Assembly (NCBI GenBank): GCA_964495785.1
Contig: CAZBXL010000007.1
Location: 1 to 64,000, forward strand
Reading direction: 5' to 3'
DNA from: RFSX01 sp964495785
GTDB lineage: Bacteria; Bacteroidota; Bacteroidia; Chitinophagales; Saprospiraceae
DNA: 64,000 bases
Every line of letters starts with the position of its first letter. Position 1 is the first letter of the stretch. This document shows, piece by piece, positions 38,601 to 45,908 of this stretch. Made by a program: the position numbers and the translations under genes. The notes below the pieces were generated by a model, which made no database searches, was not told the DNA's origin, and was given only the letters and a program-made list of their open reading frames with translations.

Positions 38601-40028
38601 GGTAGTTTCCATCCATGTGGTCTGGAGGTATTTTTATCATTCTCTCCAGATACTTCTCAAAGAAATATGACATTTGATTGTACTGACATAGGAATGAATT
38701 CAATAGATATATATGCATCAGTAGAAGGACCTGAAGGTATACTGATACAGTCATTCTGTACGACATTCTTAGATGTTCAAGATAATACTGGAGCATGCGT
38801 AGGTCTTAGGCCTGTGGTAGATGTAGATGGTGAAGTCTATACAGAAAATTTTGAAAAGGTTTCTGATGTAGATGTGACATTAGTTGGGGGTAATCTTTCA
38901 GATCTAACAAATTCTGATGGTGAGTATGCCTTTCCAAATATGCTAACGGGTGGCCAGTATACGGTAGATCCTTACAGTAACGATGCACCTTTAAATGGTG
39001 TCTCTACCTTAGATCTAATAACAATACAAAGACACATCTTAGGTGATGTAGCTCTTGATAGTCCTTATAAGATAATAGCAGGAGATATTAATAAAGATAA
39101 CAGTCTATCTGCAATAGACTTAATAGAATTGAGAAAGTTAATATTAGGTGTGTATGATAACTATCCTAACAATGATTCTTGGAGATTTGTAGATCAGTCT
39201 TATACATTCGTTGATCCAACTAATCCTTTTGCTGAATCATTCCAAGAAGATTATGTGATTACTAATCTTGATAATGATATGCATATTGATTTCGTTGCAG
39301 TCAAAGTAGGAGATGTTAATGGTTCTGCAGTAATGAATGCTAACAACTCATCTATCGATAGGAGAAGTGATAAAGCTATAGAAATTAAATATCCTTCTAT
39401 GGATATACAGAAAAATCAAAATATTGAAGTGCCTTTCTATGTACAGAGTAATGGAGTAGAAGGTTACCAGATGGAATTATCATTTGATTCAGATGTATTA
39501 TCTAATGTTATTTTAAGCAATGCTAACAATACATTAAATGAGTCTAACTATAGAATTGTAGGTAATCAGATATCAATAAGTTGGAATGGTATTTCAGATT
39601 ATTCATCTGATATATTATTTACATTAAGTGCTCAAGCAACTGAGTCAGCATCATTGATGAATTCATTCAGAATTAATGCAGATAGAATAGCTCCAGAAGT
39701 ATATGGTACTAATGGCGATATCAACATACCAGTGATTAAGGCTATAGGAGCAGATACAGATAACTTAGAATTTAAATTGTATCCTAATCAACCTAATCCA
39801 TTCTCTATGGAAACTGAAGTAAGCTTCTCAGTACCTACTGATGGCGATGTACAGTTGACTGTAGTAGATGTAGAGGGAAGAGTAGTGCAGTCAGATATGA
39901 CATACTATACAGCTGGTACACATACAGTAAAATACCAGTCAGCTGATTTAGGAGTTGCAGGTATTTACTATCTAACAATTAAGACAAATAGTGATAACGC
40001 TACCATGAAAATGGTAATGCTAAAATAA
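35673..40028 (+). CDS. T9SS-exported protein with C-type lectin-like, dockerin-like and cohesin-like domains
   Basis: The ATG at 35673 gives 1451 residues and places the signal peptide properly. An upstream ATG at 35634 would add 13 polar residues. The N-terminal Cys-containing module ends 'CWGFITVEDK' (about 36-121). HYR-like modules follow, then a C-type lectin-like domain (about 480-605) with 'FWIGAKR', 'YTNWGMGQPSN', 'EDCV' and 'WNDASC'. Further on are a 'RTFNIVDWC' module, a 'YCISG...VELWASDFDAGS' module and an Ig domain. Dockerin-like loops (about 1102-1165; second loop Asp-Ile-Asn-Lys-Asp with final Asp), a cohesin-like domain (about 1230-1350) and a T9SS type A domain complete it. The lectin domain suggests glycan binding at the surface. 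No hydrolase motif is seen. Confidence 0.82.
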   Translation: MKFLNQLCCKSISTYAMYIALLICGNSLNQLSAQCSLACNGSTQVSLDSNCEALITAGMILQDTTSCNMGSFLVTVRDEHENVIPTSPIATSDLIGRVASVRVMDTNSGNSCWGFITVEDKLGPIASCPTGNVSLNCAVMNAYPGPEFIDNCDSLVETVLLSESIETLCDPDFIKRITRTYTAFDSRGNQSPADCTVTIDLERIDTSLIIYPMDFVSRDDTQLDCSGDDYDLNNNNYPDPNEVGVPRYPTNFNGVLDTFDLFPFPDVYCNTVVTFTDTELPLIGCTRKIIRRYELREWHCMGEVVDVHIQTIEITDRTAPTLTCGENITVTTNTITGSQSSVHGAVTCGATLNLGLPTVTDNCADLSDITIDLLTPAGTIFDYDLSSQVTLPLGLSLVQFTAFDNCYNSSDCIIHVNVVDNTPPVAVCDQNTAVSLTTGGEAVVPAGSFDDGSYDDCNDHCMLVRRMTPNGCEQKAPEFCDLQLIGNNNGSYYYLSTYDITADIAKGRAGAYGGSLVVFDSEEEEEFVVDAVRSTYSGRFWIGAKRFSSGFQWDDHTDFAYTNWGMGQPSNGVNEDCVMVTPNNDWNDASCFGEWRYVLEIKDVNGFSEITNFCCSDVGIDQMVVFRVVDLFGNFNECMVNVNVQDKLAPQIICPADQTVDCGLPFDLSNLDLVFGTATVVDDCGANVVDSPDNQTNQCNIGQLIRTFTATDNGGRTSTCKQTITFENDNVFDSNDIVCPRDTTIVGCTAVADLSPDLLGLPQYPSDNCDLIGVDFDDEVFTFNNQSSDACLKVLRTFNIVDWCQTDPVSGFYPVFSCQQVIKVSNGVKPVISGCKAEQICTYDSECQTGFIDLVVTATDDCTEAANLSWRYQVFAGELGLGPVNFNNPILDVSGDGDTADASGKYPIGSHVVRWTFFDRCGNATTCDQPFTIQSCKAATAYCISGLAVDLMPIDSDNDGTVDFGMVELWASDFDAGSFHPCGLEVFLSFSPDTSQRNMTFDCTDIGMNSIDIYASVEGPEGILIQSFCTTFLDVQDNTGACVGLRPVVDVDGEVYTENFEKVSDVDVTLVGGNLSDLTNSDGEYAFPNMLTGGQYTVDPYSNDAPLNGVSTLDLITIQRHILGDVALDSPYKIIAGDINKDNSLSAIDLIELRKLILGVYDNYPNNDSWRFVDQSYTFVDPTNPFAESFQEDYVITNLDNDMHIDFVAVKVGDVNGSAVMNANNSSIDRRSDKAIEIKYPSMDIQKNQNIEVPFYVQSNGVEGYQMELSFDSDVLSNVILSNANNTLNESNYRIVGNQISISWNGISDYSSDILFTLSAQATESASLMNSFRINADRIAPEVYGTNGDINIPVIKAIGADTDNLEFKLYPNQPNPFSMETEVSFSVPTDGDVQLTVVDVEGRVVQSDMTYYTAGTHTVKYQSADLGVAGIYYLTIKTNSDNATMKMVMLK

Positions 40029-40059
40029 TATCATAAAGATTTACTGTTTTTGGGATGGG

Positions 40060-40087
40060 GCCCCTCTTCATTAAGTTGAAGGGGGTC
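40060..40087 (+). terminator. GC-rich terminator after the lectin/dockerin gene
   Basis: An 11-base stem (40060-40070 with 40077-40087, one mismatch and one G-T pair) is followed by eight T. The GTTTTTGGGATGG element (40046-40058) precedes it, as in the paralogous terminator near 35417. Confidence 0.88.
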
Positions 40088-40127
40088 TTTTTTTTGAACT
40101 ATTTTAATGTAATTATATTATAGTTTT

Positions 40128-40538
40128 ATGGGAAGGATTATGGGCATAGATTATGGGATGAAAAAATGTGGCATTGCTGTTACTGATCCTATGCAAATTA
40201 TTGTAAGTCCATTGAAAACAGTCAAAACGACTTCTTTGCTCTCGTACCTAAAAATATATTTTGTCGAAGAGCAAGTTGATAAGCTAGTCTTTGGATATCC
40301 GACTCACAAGGATGGTCAACCGACTTATGTAGTTGATCTAATTGAGACTTTTAAAATCCAATTGCTCAAACAATTTCCTAATCTGAAAGTAGATTTTCAA
40401 AATGAAAATTTTACATCTTTGCAAGCTAAGGAGATAATGATAAAGAGTGGTCTGTCTAAAAAACAGAGACAGGATAAATCAAGAATAGATAAACTAAGCG
40501 CTGTATTAATATTACAACGTTACCTTAAGCACATATAA
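40128..40538 (+). CDS. ruvX: Putative pre-16S rRNA nuclease / Holliday junction resolvase RuvX (YqgF)
   Basis: The 136-residue protein has the RNase H-like fold start 'GIDYGMKKCGIAVTD', with the first catalytic Asp at residue 8. It also has 'VFGYPTHKDGQ', a conserved 'DFQNENFTS' strand and the final 'SRIDKLSAVLILQ' with its acidic residue. Length and motifs fit YqgF/RuvX, which processes the 5' end of pre-16S rRNA in Escherichia coli. The Holliday-junction role is older and less certain. It ends 2 bp before def, so the two are translated as a pair. Confidence 0.93.
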   Translation: MGRIMGIDYGMKKCGIAVTDPMQIIVSPLKTVKTTSLLSYLKIYFVEEQVDKLVFGYPTHKDGQPTYVVDLIETFKIQLLKQFPNLKVDFQNENFTSLQAKEIMIKSGLSKKQRQDKSRIDKLSAVLILQRYLKHI

Positions 40539-40540
40539 TA

Positions 40541-41098
40541 ATGATATTACCTATTTACGCATACGGCCAAAAAGTTCTTAAAAGAAGAGCCTCAGATATA
40601 GATCAGGATTATGATGGCTTAAGTGTGCTTATAGAAAATATGTGGGAGACGATGTATAACGCAAAAGGTGTAGGTCTGGCAGCGCCGCAGATAGGTCAGA
40701 GTATAAGATTGTTCTTGGTAGATACGATCCAAATGCAAGAAGAGGATAAAGAAATGAAGGGTATAAAGAAAGTATTTATAAATCCAGAAATCATAGATGA
40801 ATCTGGAGAGGAGAAGTCTTATGAAGAAGGTTGTTTAAGTATCCCAGATATCAGAGGAGATGTAAAGCGTCTATCAGAAGTAAGTATTGTATATTATGAT
40901 GAGAATTTTGAGAAGCATGAAGAATCATATAATGGCATTAATGCAAGAGTGATTCAGCATGAGTATGATCATGTCGAAGGAAAATTATTTACTGAGATGC
41001 TCCCCCCACTCAGAAAACAACTTGTCAAAAGAAAATTAGAAAATATTAAGAAAGGGAAGGTGAGGGTTGATTATAGAATGAGGTTCGCAAGATTATGA
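40541..41098 (+). CDS. def: Peptide deformylase
   Basis: The 185-residue enzyme removes the formyl group from the N-terminal methionine of new proteins. All three motifs are present: 'GVGLAAPQIG' (about 43-52), 'EEGCLSI' with metal ligand Cys98, and 'QHEYDH' with ligands His140 and His144 and catalytic Glu141. A basic C-terminal tail follows. It starts 2 bp after ruvX and converges with the RNase H gene, whose end is only 1 bp away. Confidence 0.97.
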   Translation: MILPIYAYGQKVLKRRASDIDQDYDGLSVLIENMWETMYNAKGVGLAAPQIGQSIRLFLVDTIQMQEEDKEMKGIKKVFINPEIIDESGEEKSYEEGCLSIPDIRGDVKRLSEVSIVYYDENFEKHEESYNGINARVIQHEYDHVEGKLFTEMLPPLRKQLVKRKLENIKKGKVRVDYRMRFARL

Positions 41099-41099
41099 T

Positions 41100-41741
41100 T
41101 TATTTTCTTCCAAAATCTGCAGGTATTTCTCCCCATTTAGCTGTGTCCCACTTTACAATTCTTGTTACATAATCGTTTTTCTCGAGCCATGACAGAGCCC
41201 TTTCCATCAATTGGAATATTTCTTTGTTTTTATCGGTTCTACTTAAAGTCGTTTTTACTTTCTTATTGCGTACCCAGCTCATCGCAGTTTTTGAGTCAGT
41301 GTATATAATTGATCTTGTATTATTTTGTTTCTTTAATAACGCAAGACCATGAACCAATGCTAAGAATTCACCTACATTATTAGTCCCATCTCTATAAGGT
41401 CCTTTAAGAAAAAGTTCTTCTTTAGATATAGTGTTTACTCCTCTGTATTCCATTATACCTGGATTACCACTACAGGCTGCGTCCACTGAGATGCTATCGG
41501 CTATAATATTGGGATTGTATGTTGTTGCTTTACCTTCTTTACTAACTTTCTTATTTCGTTGTAGAAATGTATTCGGCTTACTTCTGAATGCAGCTTCAGC
41601 TTCTTCTAATTGTTTGAAGGATTTATACTTGGCATCTGGATAACCAACTACTTGAGCCTGACATTCTGCCCAGCTATTATAAATGCCGGGTTTTTGACCT
41701 ACCCAGACAACATAATATTTACTTTTGTTATTCTTGGCCAT
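41100..41741 (-). CDS. Ribonuclease H with N-terminal viroplasmin-type domain
   Basis: This 213-residue protein begins with a caulimovirus-viroplasmin-like RNA-binding domain (about 8-52, 'YYVVWVGQKPGIYNSWAEC'). An RNase HI domain follows (about 82-213) with acidic residues Asp87, Glu125 and Asp149 in 'ISVDAACSGNPG', 'NVGEFLAL' and 'YTDSKTAMSW'. It cleaves the RNA strand of RNA-DNA hybrids. The two-domain form is the common one in Bacteroidota. It is transcribed divergently from the TatD gene, with about 29 bp between starts, and converges tightly with def. Confidence 0.94.
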   Translation of the reverse strand: MAKNNKSKYYVVWVGQKPGIYNSWAECQAQVVGYPDAKYKSFKQLEEAEAAFRSKPNTFLQRNKKVSKEGKATTYNPNIIADSISVDAACSGNPGIMEYRGVNTISKEELFLKGPYRDGTNNVGEFLALVHGLALLKKQNNTRSIIYTDSKTAMSWVRNKKVKTTLSRTDKNKEIFQLMERALSWLEKNDYVTRIVKWDTAKWGEIPADFGRK

Positions 41742-41770
41742 TGATAAAAAACATATATTATAAATTAGTT

Positions 41771-42544
41771 ATGTATATCGACACACATGCTCACCTATAT
41801 TCTGATAAACTTATTGACAATATTGATAAGCTTATAGATAGGGCTTTAGAAAGTAAAGTTAAGAAGATTTTTATGCCTAATATCGACTTAGAATCTATAG
41901 GTGCTATGCATGAGCTCGCTGATAAGTATGATTCTACATGCTATGCCATGATGGGCTTACATCCTTGTTCGGTAGCAAAGAACTTCAAGGATGTACTCGA
42001 TGAGATGAAGGCACATCTTGATGGAGATAGAAGGTATTATGGGATAGGAGAGACGGGCATTGATTTATATTGGGATGTTAGCTTTAAGAAAGAACAGATC
42101 TCTGCTTTCGAAGTACAAATAGAATGGGCCAAAACCTTTGATCTACCTATAATCATTCATTCAAGGGATTCTTTAGATCTTACTATAGATATAATATCGC
42201 AACATCAGGACGGTAATTTGAATGGCATTTTTCATTGTTTTAACGGTACTAAAGACCAATGCCGTAAAGTAGCAGATAATAATTTCTGTATGGGATTAGG
42301 GGGAGTTATAACTTATAAGAATGCGAAATTGGATGATATGGTCGCTTATATGCCTAAGGAGTATATGCTTTTAGAAACTGATGCTCCATACTTAAGCCCC
42401 ACACCTATGAGAGGTAAATCCAACGAAAGCAGTTTTATACCATATATTGTAAATAAGATATGTGATGTTAGGAGTGAGACAATTGAGGAAGTAGGAGAAT
42501 ATACAACGGCAAATGCTAAAAATATTTTCAAACTAAAAGACTGA
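41771..42544 (+). CDS. TatD family metal-dependent hydrolase (DNase)
   Basis: The ATG at 41771 gives 257 residues starting 'MYIDTHAHLYS', with the metal-binding His6-x-His8. An upstream TTG at 41741 would overlap the divergent gene and adds nothing to the fold. Other TatD motifs are 'GETGID', 'IIHSRDS', 'IFHCFNG' and 'LLETDAPYL'. TatD proteins are TIM-barrel metalloenzymes with 3'-5' exonuclease activity on single-stranded DNA, implicated in DNA repair or turnover. The tRNA-Ser gene follows 25 bp downstream. Confidence 0.94.
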   Translation: MYIDTHAHLYSDKLIDNIDKLIDRALESKVKKIFMPNIDLESIGAMHELADKYDSTCYAMMGLHPCSVAKNFKDVLDEMKAHLDGDRRYYGIGETGIDLYWDVSFKKEQISAFEVQIEWAKTFDLPIIIHSRDSLDLTIDIISQHQDGNLNGIFHCFNGTKDQCRKVADNNFCMGLGGVITYKNAKLDDMVAYMPKEYMLLETDAPYLSPTPMRGKSNESSFIPYIVNKICDVRSETIEEVGEYTTANAKNIFKLKD

Positions 42545-42550
42545 AAAGAG

Positions 42551-42558
42551 TACATTTG
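42551..42558 (+). promoter_or_regulatory. Candidate -7 promoter box for tRNA-Ser
   Basis: TACATTTG is an exact TAnnTTTG match ending 11 bp before the mature tRNA, the spacing expected for a tRNA promoter. Confidence 0.55.
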
Positions 42559-42569
42559 ACAAATGTTAA

Positions 42570-42657
42570 GGAGAGTTGGCCGAGTGGCTTAAGGCGCTCG
42601 CTTGGAAAGCGTGTATACTCCAAAAGGGTATCAAGGGTTCGAATCCCTTACTCTCCG
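42570..42657 (+). tRNA. tRNA-Ser, anticodon GGA
   Basis: The 88-nt gene has a perfect 7-bp acceptor stem (42570-42576 with 42650-42656), a D arm with GGCCGAGTGGCTTAAGGC, the anticodon loop TTGGAAA, a long variable arm typical of class II tRNAs (Ser/Leu) and a T arm with GGTTCGAATCC. The CCA end is not encoded. A T-run right after the gene probably helps termination. It reads UCC and UCU serine codons. Confidence 0.97.
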
Positions 42658-42904
42658 CTTTTTTAGTTTTGTAGTTAGATAGTAGGATTATTCCAAATTG
42701 ATAAAGAATATAATTGTTCCTATCAACACCAAAAAAAGTAATTCTTACATCTTAGTTATATATGTGAAGAATTTTACATAAGAAATACAACTAAATAACA
42801 GTATAAAATATGACATACATAATTATACAACTAATACAAATATTTCTATTTTAGGGTTTTTAAACCAATTTCATTACAGACTTACAAGAAGAAAATTTAA
42901 CGTC

Positions 42905-43633
42905 ATGCAAAAATTACTTTTTACATTTTTAATAATTTGTGGAATAAGCCTTTTAGGTTTTTCAGACTTAGCGGCTCAAGAAGCAGTAGCCGAAGAAGGT
43001 GGAATGTTTCAAGTACTCAAAGAAAAATTCATAGAGGGGGATTGGAAGTTTATGAGTCTTGTACTTGTAACTCTTATTCTTGGTCTTGCTTTTTGCATTG
43101 AGAGAATAATAACACTTAATATAGCTACAACTAATACATCTAAGCTATTATCACGCATTGACGAAAGGCTTGCCGATAGCGATCTTGACGGAGCACAAGA
43201 AGTAGCTCGATCTACTCCTGGTCCTACTGCAAGTGTATTATATGAAGGATTAAGAAATGCTCATAATGGCCCAGAAGCTGTAGAAAAAGCAATCGTATCT
43301 TACGGAAGTGTACAGATGGGATTATTAGAAAAAGGTCTTGTTTGGATATCGTTATTTATTGCCATAGCACCGATGCTCGGTTTCATGGGTACAGTAATAG
43401 GTATGATTGAAGCCTTTGATAGAATCCAAGAAGCAGGAGATTTATCTCCATCTGTTGTGGCAGGTGGTATCAAGATAGCCTTACTTACGACTGTATTTGG
43501 TCTTATTGTGGCTATTATCTTACAGATATTTTACAACTATATAGTATCTAAAATAGATGGTATCGTCAATAAAATGGAAGAATCTTCTATTGGATTGGTA
43601 GATGTTATGGCTAAAAATGGCTTATTCAAGTAA
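42905..43633 (+). CDS. exbB: MotA/TolQ/ExbB family proton channel protein
   Basis: The 242-residue protein has an N-terminal hydrophobic segment that may be a cleaved signal, then three membrane helices (about 50-70, 145-170 and 185-210). The conserved pore region is 'APMLGFMGTVIGMIEAF' and 'GIKIALLTTVFGLIVAI'. It forms a pentameric inner-membrane channel with ExbD-type partners and uses proton flow to energise outer-membrane transport through TonB, or a Tol-type function. Two ExbD genes lie downstream in the same operon. An N-terminal extension of this kind is common in Bacteroidota. Confidence 0.93.
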   Translation: MQKLLFTFLIICGISLLGFSDLAAQEAVAEEGGMFQVLKEKFIEGDWKFMSLVLVTLILGLAFCIERIITLNIATTNTSKLLSRIDERLADSDLDGAQEVARSTPGPTASVLYEGLRNAHNGPEAVEKAIVSYGSVQMGLLEKGLVWISLFIAIAPMLGFMGTVIGMIEAFDRIQEAGDLSPSVVAGGIKIALLTTVFGLIVAIILQIFYNYIVSKIDGIVNKMEESSIGLVDVMAKNGLFK

Positions 43634-43671
43634 TCGGATTTTATAATTTTCAAAAACAATAAATAAAAATT

Positions 43672-44181
43672 ATGAAATCACTTTTCACATTACTAACTAA
43701 GAGAGGGCAGCTATTTGCTCTCATATTAGCCATAGTATGCATCGTAATTGTATTTGCATCAATCATGAGTGGTTTAGGCAGTGCAGGTTATGATACAAGT
43801 CTTGATTTGGTTCCTATTATGCAAGATGAGACCAACACACAATCATTTAACTTTTTTAGTCCAGCGGTCAAGATACCTTCATACCTAGCAATTATTTGCT
43901 TCTTTATCATGATACTTGGAGTATTCAAGGATATATTTTCTGATCCTAAAGGGTCTATGAAGATGATAATTGGATTGGTTGTTTTAGCGGTTGTGTTTTT
44001 CGCCCTCTACAGTTCGAGTGCAGCAGAAAATACTGGTAAGATAAGTCTACTCGTTCAAGAGTTTGACGTCAGTGATAATGTTAGCAAACTTATAAGTGGC
44101 GGTATTAAAACCACTGTGGGTCTAACTGTTGTTGCAGCCATAAGCATGGTATTAATGGAACTTTGGAACATGTTTAAATAA
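43672..44181 (+). CDS. Four-helix membrane protein in the ExbB/ExbD operon, function unknown
   Basis: The 169-residue product has four likely membrane helices (about 15-36, 65-85, 98-117 and 143-165) and no recognised motif. It lies 38 bp after exbB and 6 bp before the first exbD, so it is surely co-transcribed and may be an accessory subunit. I recall small uncharacterised membrane proteins at this position in similar Bacteroidota operons, but I cannot name a family. Confidence 0.8.
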   Translation: MKSLFTLLTKRGQLFALILAIVCIVIVFASIMSGLGSAGYDTSLDLVPIMQDETNTQSFNFFSPAVKIPSYLAIICFFIMILGVFKDIFSDPKGSMKMIIGLVVLAVVFFALYSSSAAENTGKISLLVQEFDVSDNVSKLISGGIKTTVGLTVVAAISMVLMELWNMFK

Positions 44182-44187
44182 GATATT

Positions 44188-44736
44188 ATGCCAGGTAAAA
44201 GAGAAAGAAAAGCACCCGAAGTTAATGCTGGCTCTATGGCCGATATAGCTTTCTTGCTATTAATATTTTTCTTAGTGACAACGACGATTGCTGTAGATAA
44301 AGGGGTACTAGTAAAGTTACCACCTTGGTCTAATGAGCCACCTCCAGAAATGAAGTTGAATACAAGGAATGTATACTCTGTTCTCGTTAATGCTAATAAT
44401 GAATTATTAGTAAGAGGAGAGCCTAAAGACATCAAGAATCTAAGAGAGGATACTAAGACATTTATAATGAATCCTCGTAAGTTAGAAGATATGGCAGAGA
44501 AGCCGACGAAGGCTATTATATCTCTAAAAAATGACAGAGGGACTAAATACAAGACGTACTTAGAAGTCTATAACGAACTCAAAGCCGCATACAACGAATT
44601 GCGTGAAGAAGAAGCTCAAAAGAGACACAACAAATCGTATGAATTTATTACCAGAGATCAGCAGAAGGAAATAAGAAATGCTATACCACTTGTAATATCT
44701 GAGGCTGAACCAACTAATTTTGGAGAAGAAAACTAA
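44188..44736 (+). CDS. exbD: ExbD/TolR family biopolymer transport protein (first copy)
   Basis: The 182-residue protein has the ExbD layout: a short cytoplasmic basic N-terminus, 'VNAGSMADIAFLLLIFFLVTT' with the functional Asp in the single membrane helix (about 18-40), and a periplasmic domain. It pairs with ExbB as the inner subunit of the proton channel. It lies 6 bp after the four-helix membrane protein gene and 8 bp before the second exbD. The periplasmic region has an extra charged helical segment (about 135-165) absent from the second copy. Confidence 0.93.
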   Translation: MPGKRERKAPEVNAGSMADIAFLLLIFFLVTTTIAVDKGVLVKLPPWSNEPPPEMKLNTRNVYSVLVNANNELLVRGEPKDIKNLREDTKTFIMNPRKLEDMAEKPTKAIISLKNDRGTKYKTYLEVYNELKAAYNELREEEAQKRHNKSYEFITRDQQKEIRNAIPLVISEAEPTNFGEEN

Positions 44737-44744
44737 TAACGATC

Positions 44745-45215
44745 ATGGGAAAGTTTACTAAAAAAAGAGGGAAAGCCAATCCGGAAGTATCGACTGCTTC
44801 TTTGCCGGATATAATTTTCATGCTCCTGTTTTTCTTTATGGTTGTAACTGTATTAAGAGATTCAGAGCTTAAAGTTGCTAACAATGTACCCACAGCAACT
44901 GAGTTAACGAAACTTGAGAAAAAATCTCTTGTCAACTATCTGTTTGTAGGTAAGCCATTAGATAAGTATCAAGCTACTTACGGAACTAAGCCACAACTGC
45001 AGTTAGGAGATAAGTTTGCAGATATCAAGGAGATTCCTTTATTCATAGAGAAACATAGAAGCTCGGTTAATGAGAAAGAAATACCAGCGATTATATCTTC
45101 TCTTAAGATTGACGGAGATGTAACGATGGGTTTCATAACAGACATTAAAACAGAACTTAGAAAATCGGGACAACTTAAGGTTAACTACTCAGCCAAGCCG
45201 CGAGCAGATAATTAA
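44745..45215 (+). CDS. exbD: ExbD/TolR family biopolymer transport protein (second copy)
   Basis: This 156-residue protein has the same layout as the gene before it. A basic N-terminus leads to 'VSTASLPDIIFMLLFFFMVVT' with the conserved Asp in the membrane helix (about 15-38), followed by a shorter periplasmic domain. Two different ExbD copies per ExbB are usual in Bacteroidota, and the channel may hold a heterodimer. A strong terminator follows 31 bp after the stop. Confidence 0.93.
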   Translation: MGKFTKKRGKANPEVSTASLPDIIFMLLFFFMVVTVLRDSELKVANNVPTATELTKLEKKSLVNYLFVGKPLDKYQATYGTKPQLQLGDKFADIKEIPLFIEKHRSSVNEKEIPAIISSLKIDGDVTMGFITDIKTELRKSGQLKVNYSAKPRADN

Positions 45216-45246
45216 TATTATTAGTTCAGAAAAGATATAATGAAGT

Positions 45247-45272
45247 AGCCTCTTAATGAATATTAGGAGGCT
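45247..45272 (+). terminator. Intrinsic terminator of the ExbB/ExbD operon
   Basis: An 11-bp stem (45247-45257 with 45262-45272, one G-T pair) and a 4-base loop are followed by seven T. Confidence 0.92.
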
Positions 45273-45908
45273 TTTTTTATGCCCTCTTGTGAATAATTAG
45301 AATCATGATATACAAATTTAGGGGCATTATCTCCCATCTGATTTTGGTACAATACTCGATGCAAGTTTAAAGCTGTATGATTTATTATGGAACATCTTGA
45401 ACAGCCATCGATATAAAATGCATCTGGTACTTATAGTTTGAATTCTACTAAGGTTCCTATATAAGGGAATGAAGAGAGGATAGTGAAAGGGCAAAAAAAA
45501 ATGCATGAAAGGGCTTAAACTCAAAAGTTTAAATTAAAACTCGCTACTGGCGAATTACCCATTCATGCAAGAATATTAAAAAAGTGTTTACCCGCATTTG
45601 CTGTCGAATATAGTTATCAGTTTCATGAGCTATATCCGCTTTTAAAGCAATAGTCAAAATTGACAATGCTTTATAATATTAAAACAATATCTAAGTTATT
45701 GTATTTTTTTGACTTCACTTATTAATGTCTGAAGTCTTCGAAAGGTTATGATCAGCGATTAAAAAAATTAAGGTAATTAATATTTTTAAAAATAGACTAC
45801 GTTTAAACAATCTACATTGGTAATGTAAACTATTTGTCATTTACCGTAAGAGAATCAAAAGCCTCAAATTCAAATTAAATGACTTCCACTTTAGGAAGCT
45901 GAACTTAG
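45273..45908. other. Intergenic region between converging operons
   Basis: About 635 bp lie between the ExbD terminator and the end of fabG. I see no credible coding frame, since the frames present have no recognisable content. The region holds a compact predicted three-way junction at 45502-45569, listed separately. Confidence 0.5.
45502..45569. ncRNA. Candidate structured RNA or palindromic element (three-way junction)
   Basis: An outer 12-base stem (45502-45513 with 45558-45569, one mismatch) encloses a perfect 7-bp hairpin (45515-45521 with 45526-45532) and a small 4-bp hairpin (45541-45544 with 45550-45553). Together they make a three-way junction. The fold is symmetric between strands, so the orientation is unclear. 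No promoter or known family is identified. Confidence 0.3.

Noticed and set aside
17624..40028. Biosynthetic or polysaccharide utilisation locus
   Set aside because: No SusC/SusD pair, glycoside hydrolase, glycosyltransferase or carrier-protein enzymes are present. The genes encode exported modular proteins only.
45327..45524. Minus-strand open frame in the intergenic region
   Set aside because: Its composition has no domain, signal or conserved pattern, and it overlaps the palindromic structure. It looks like chance.
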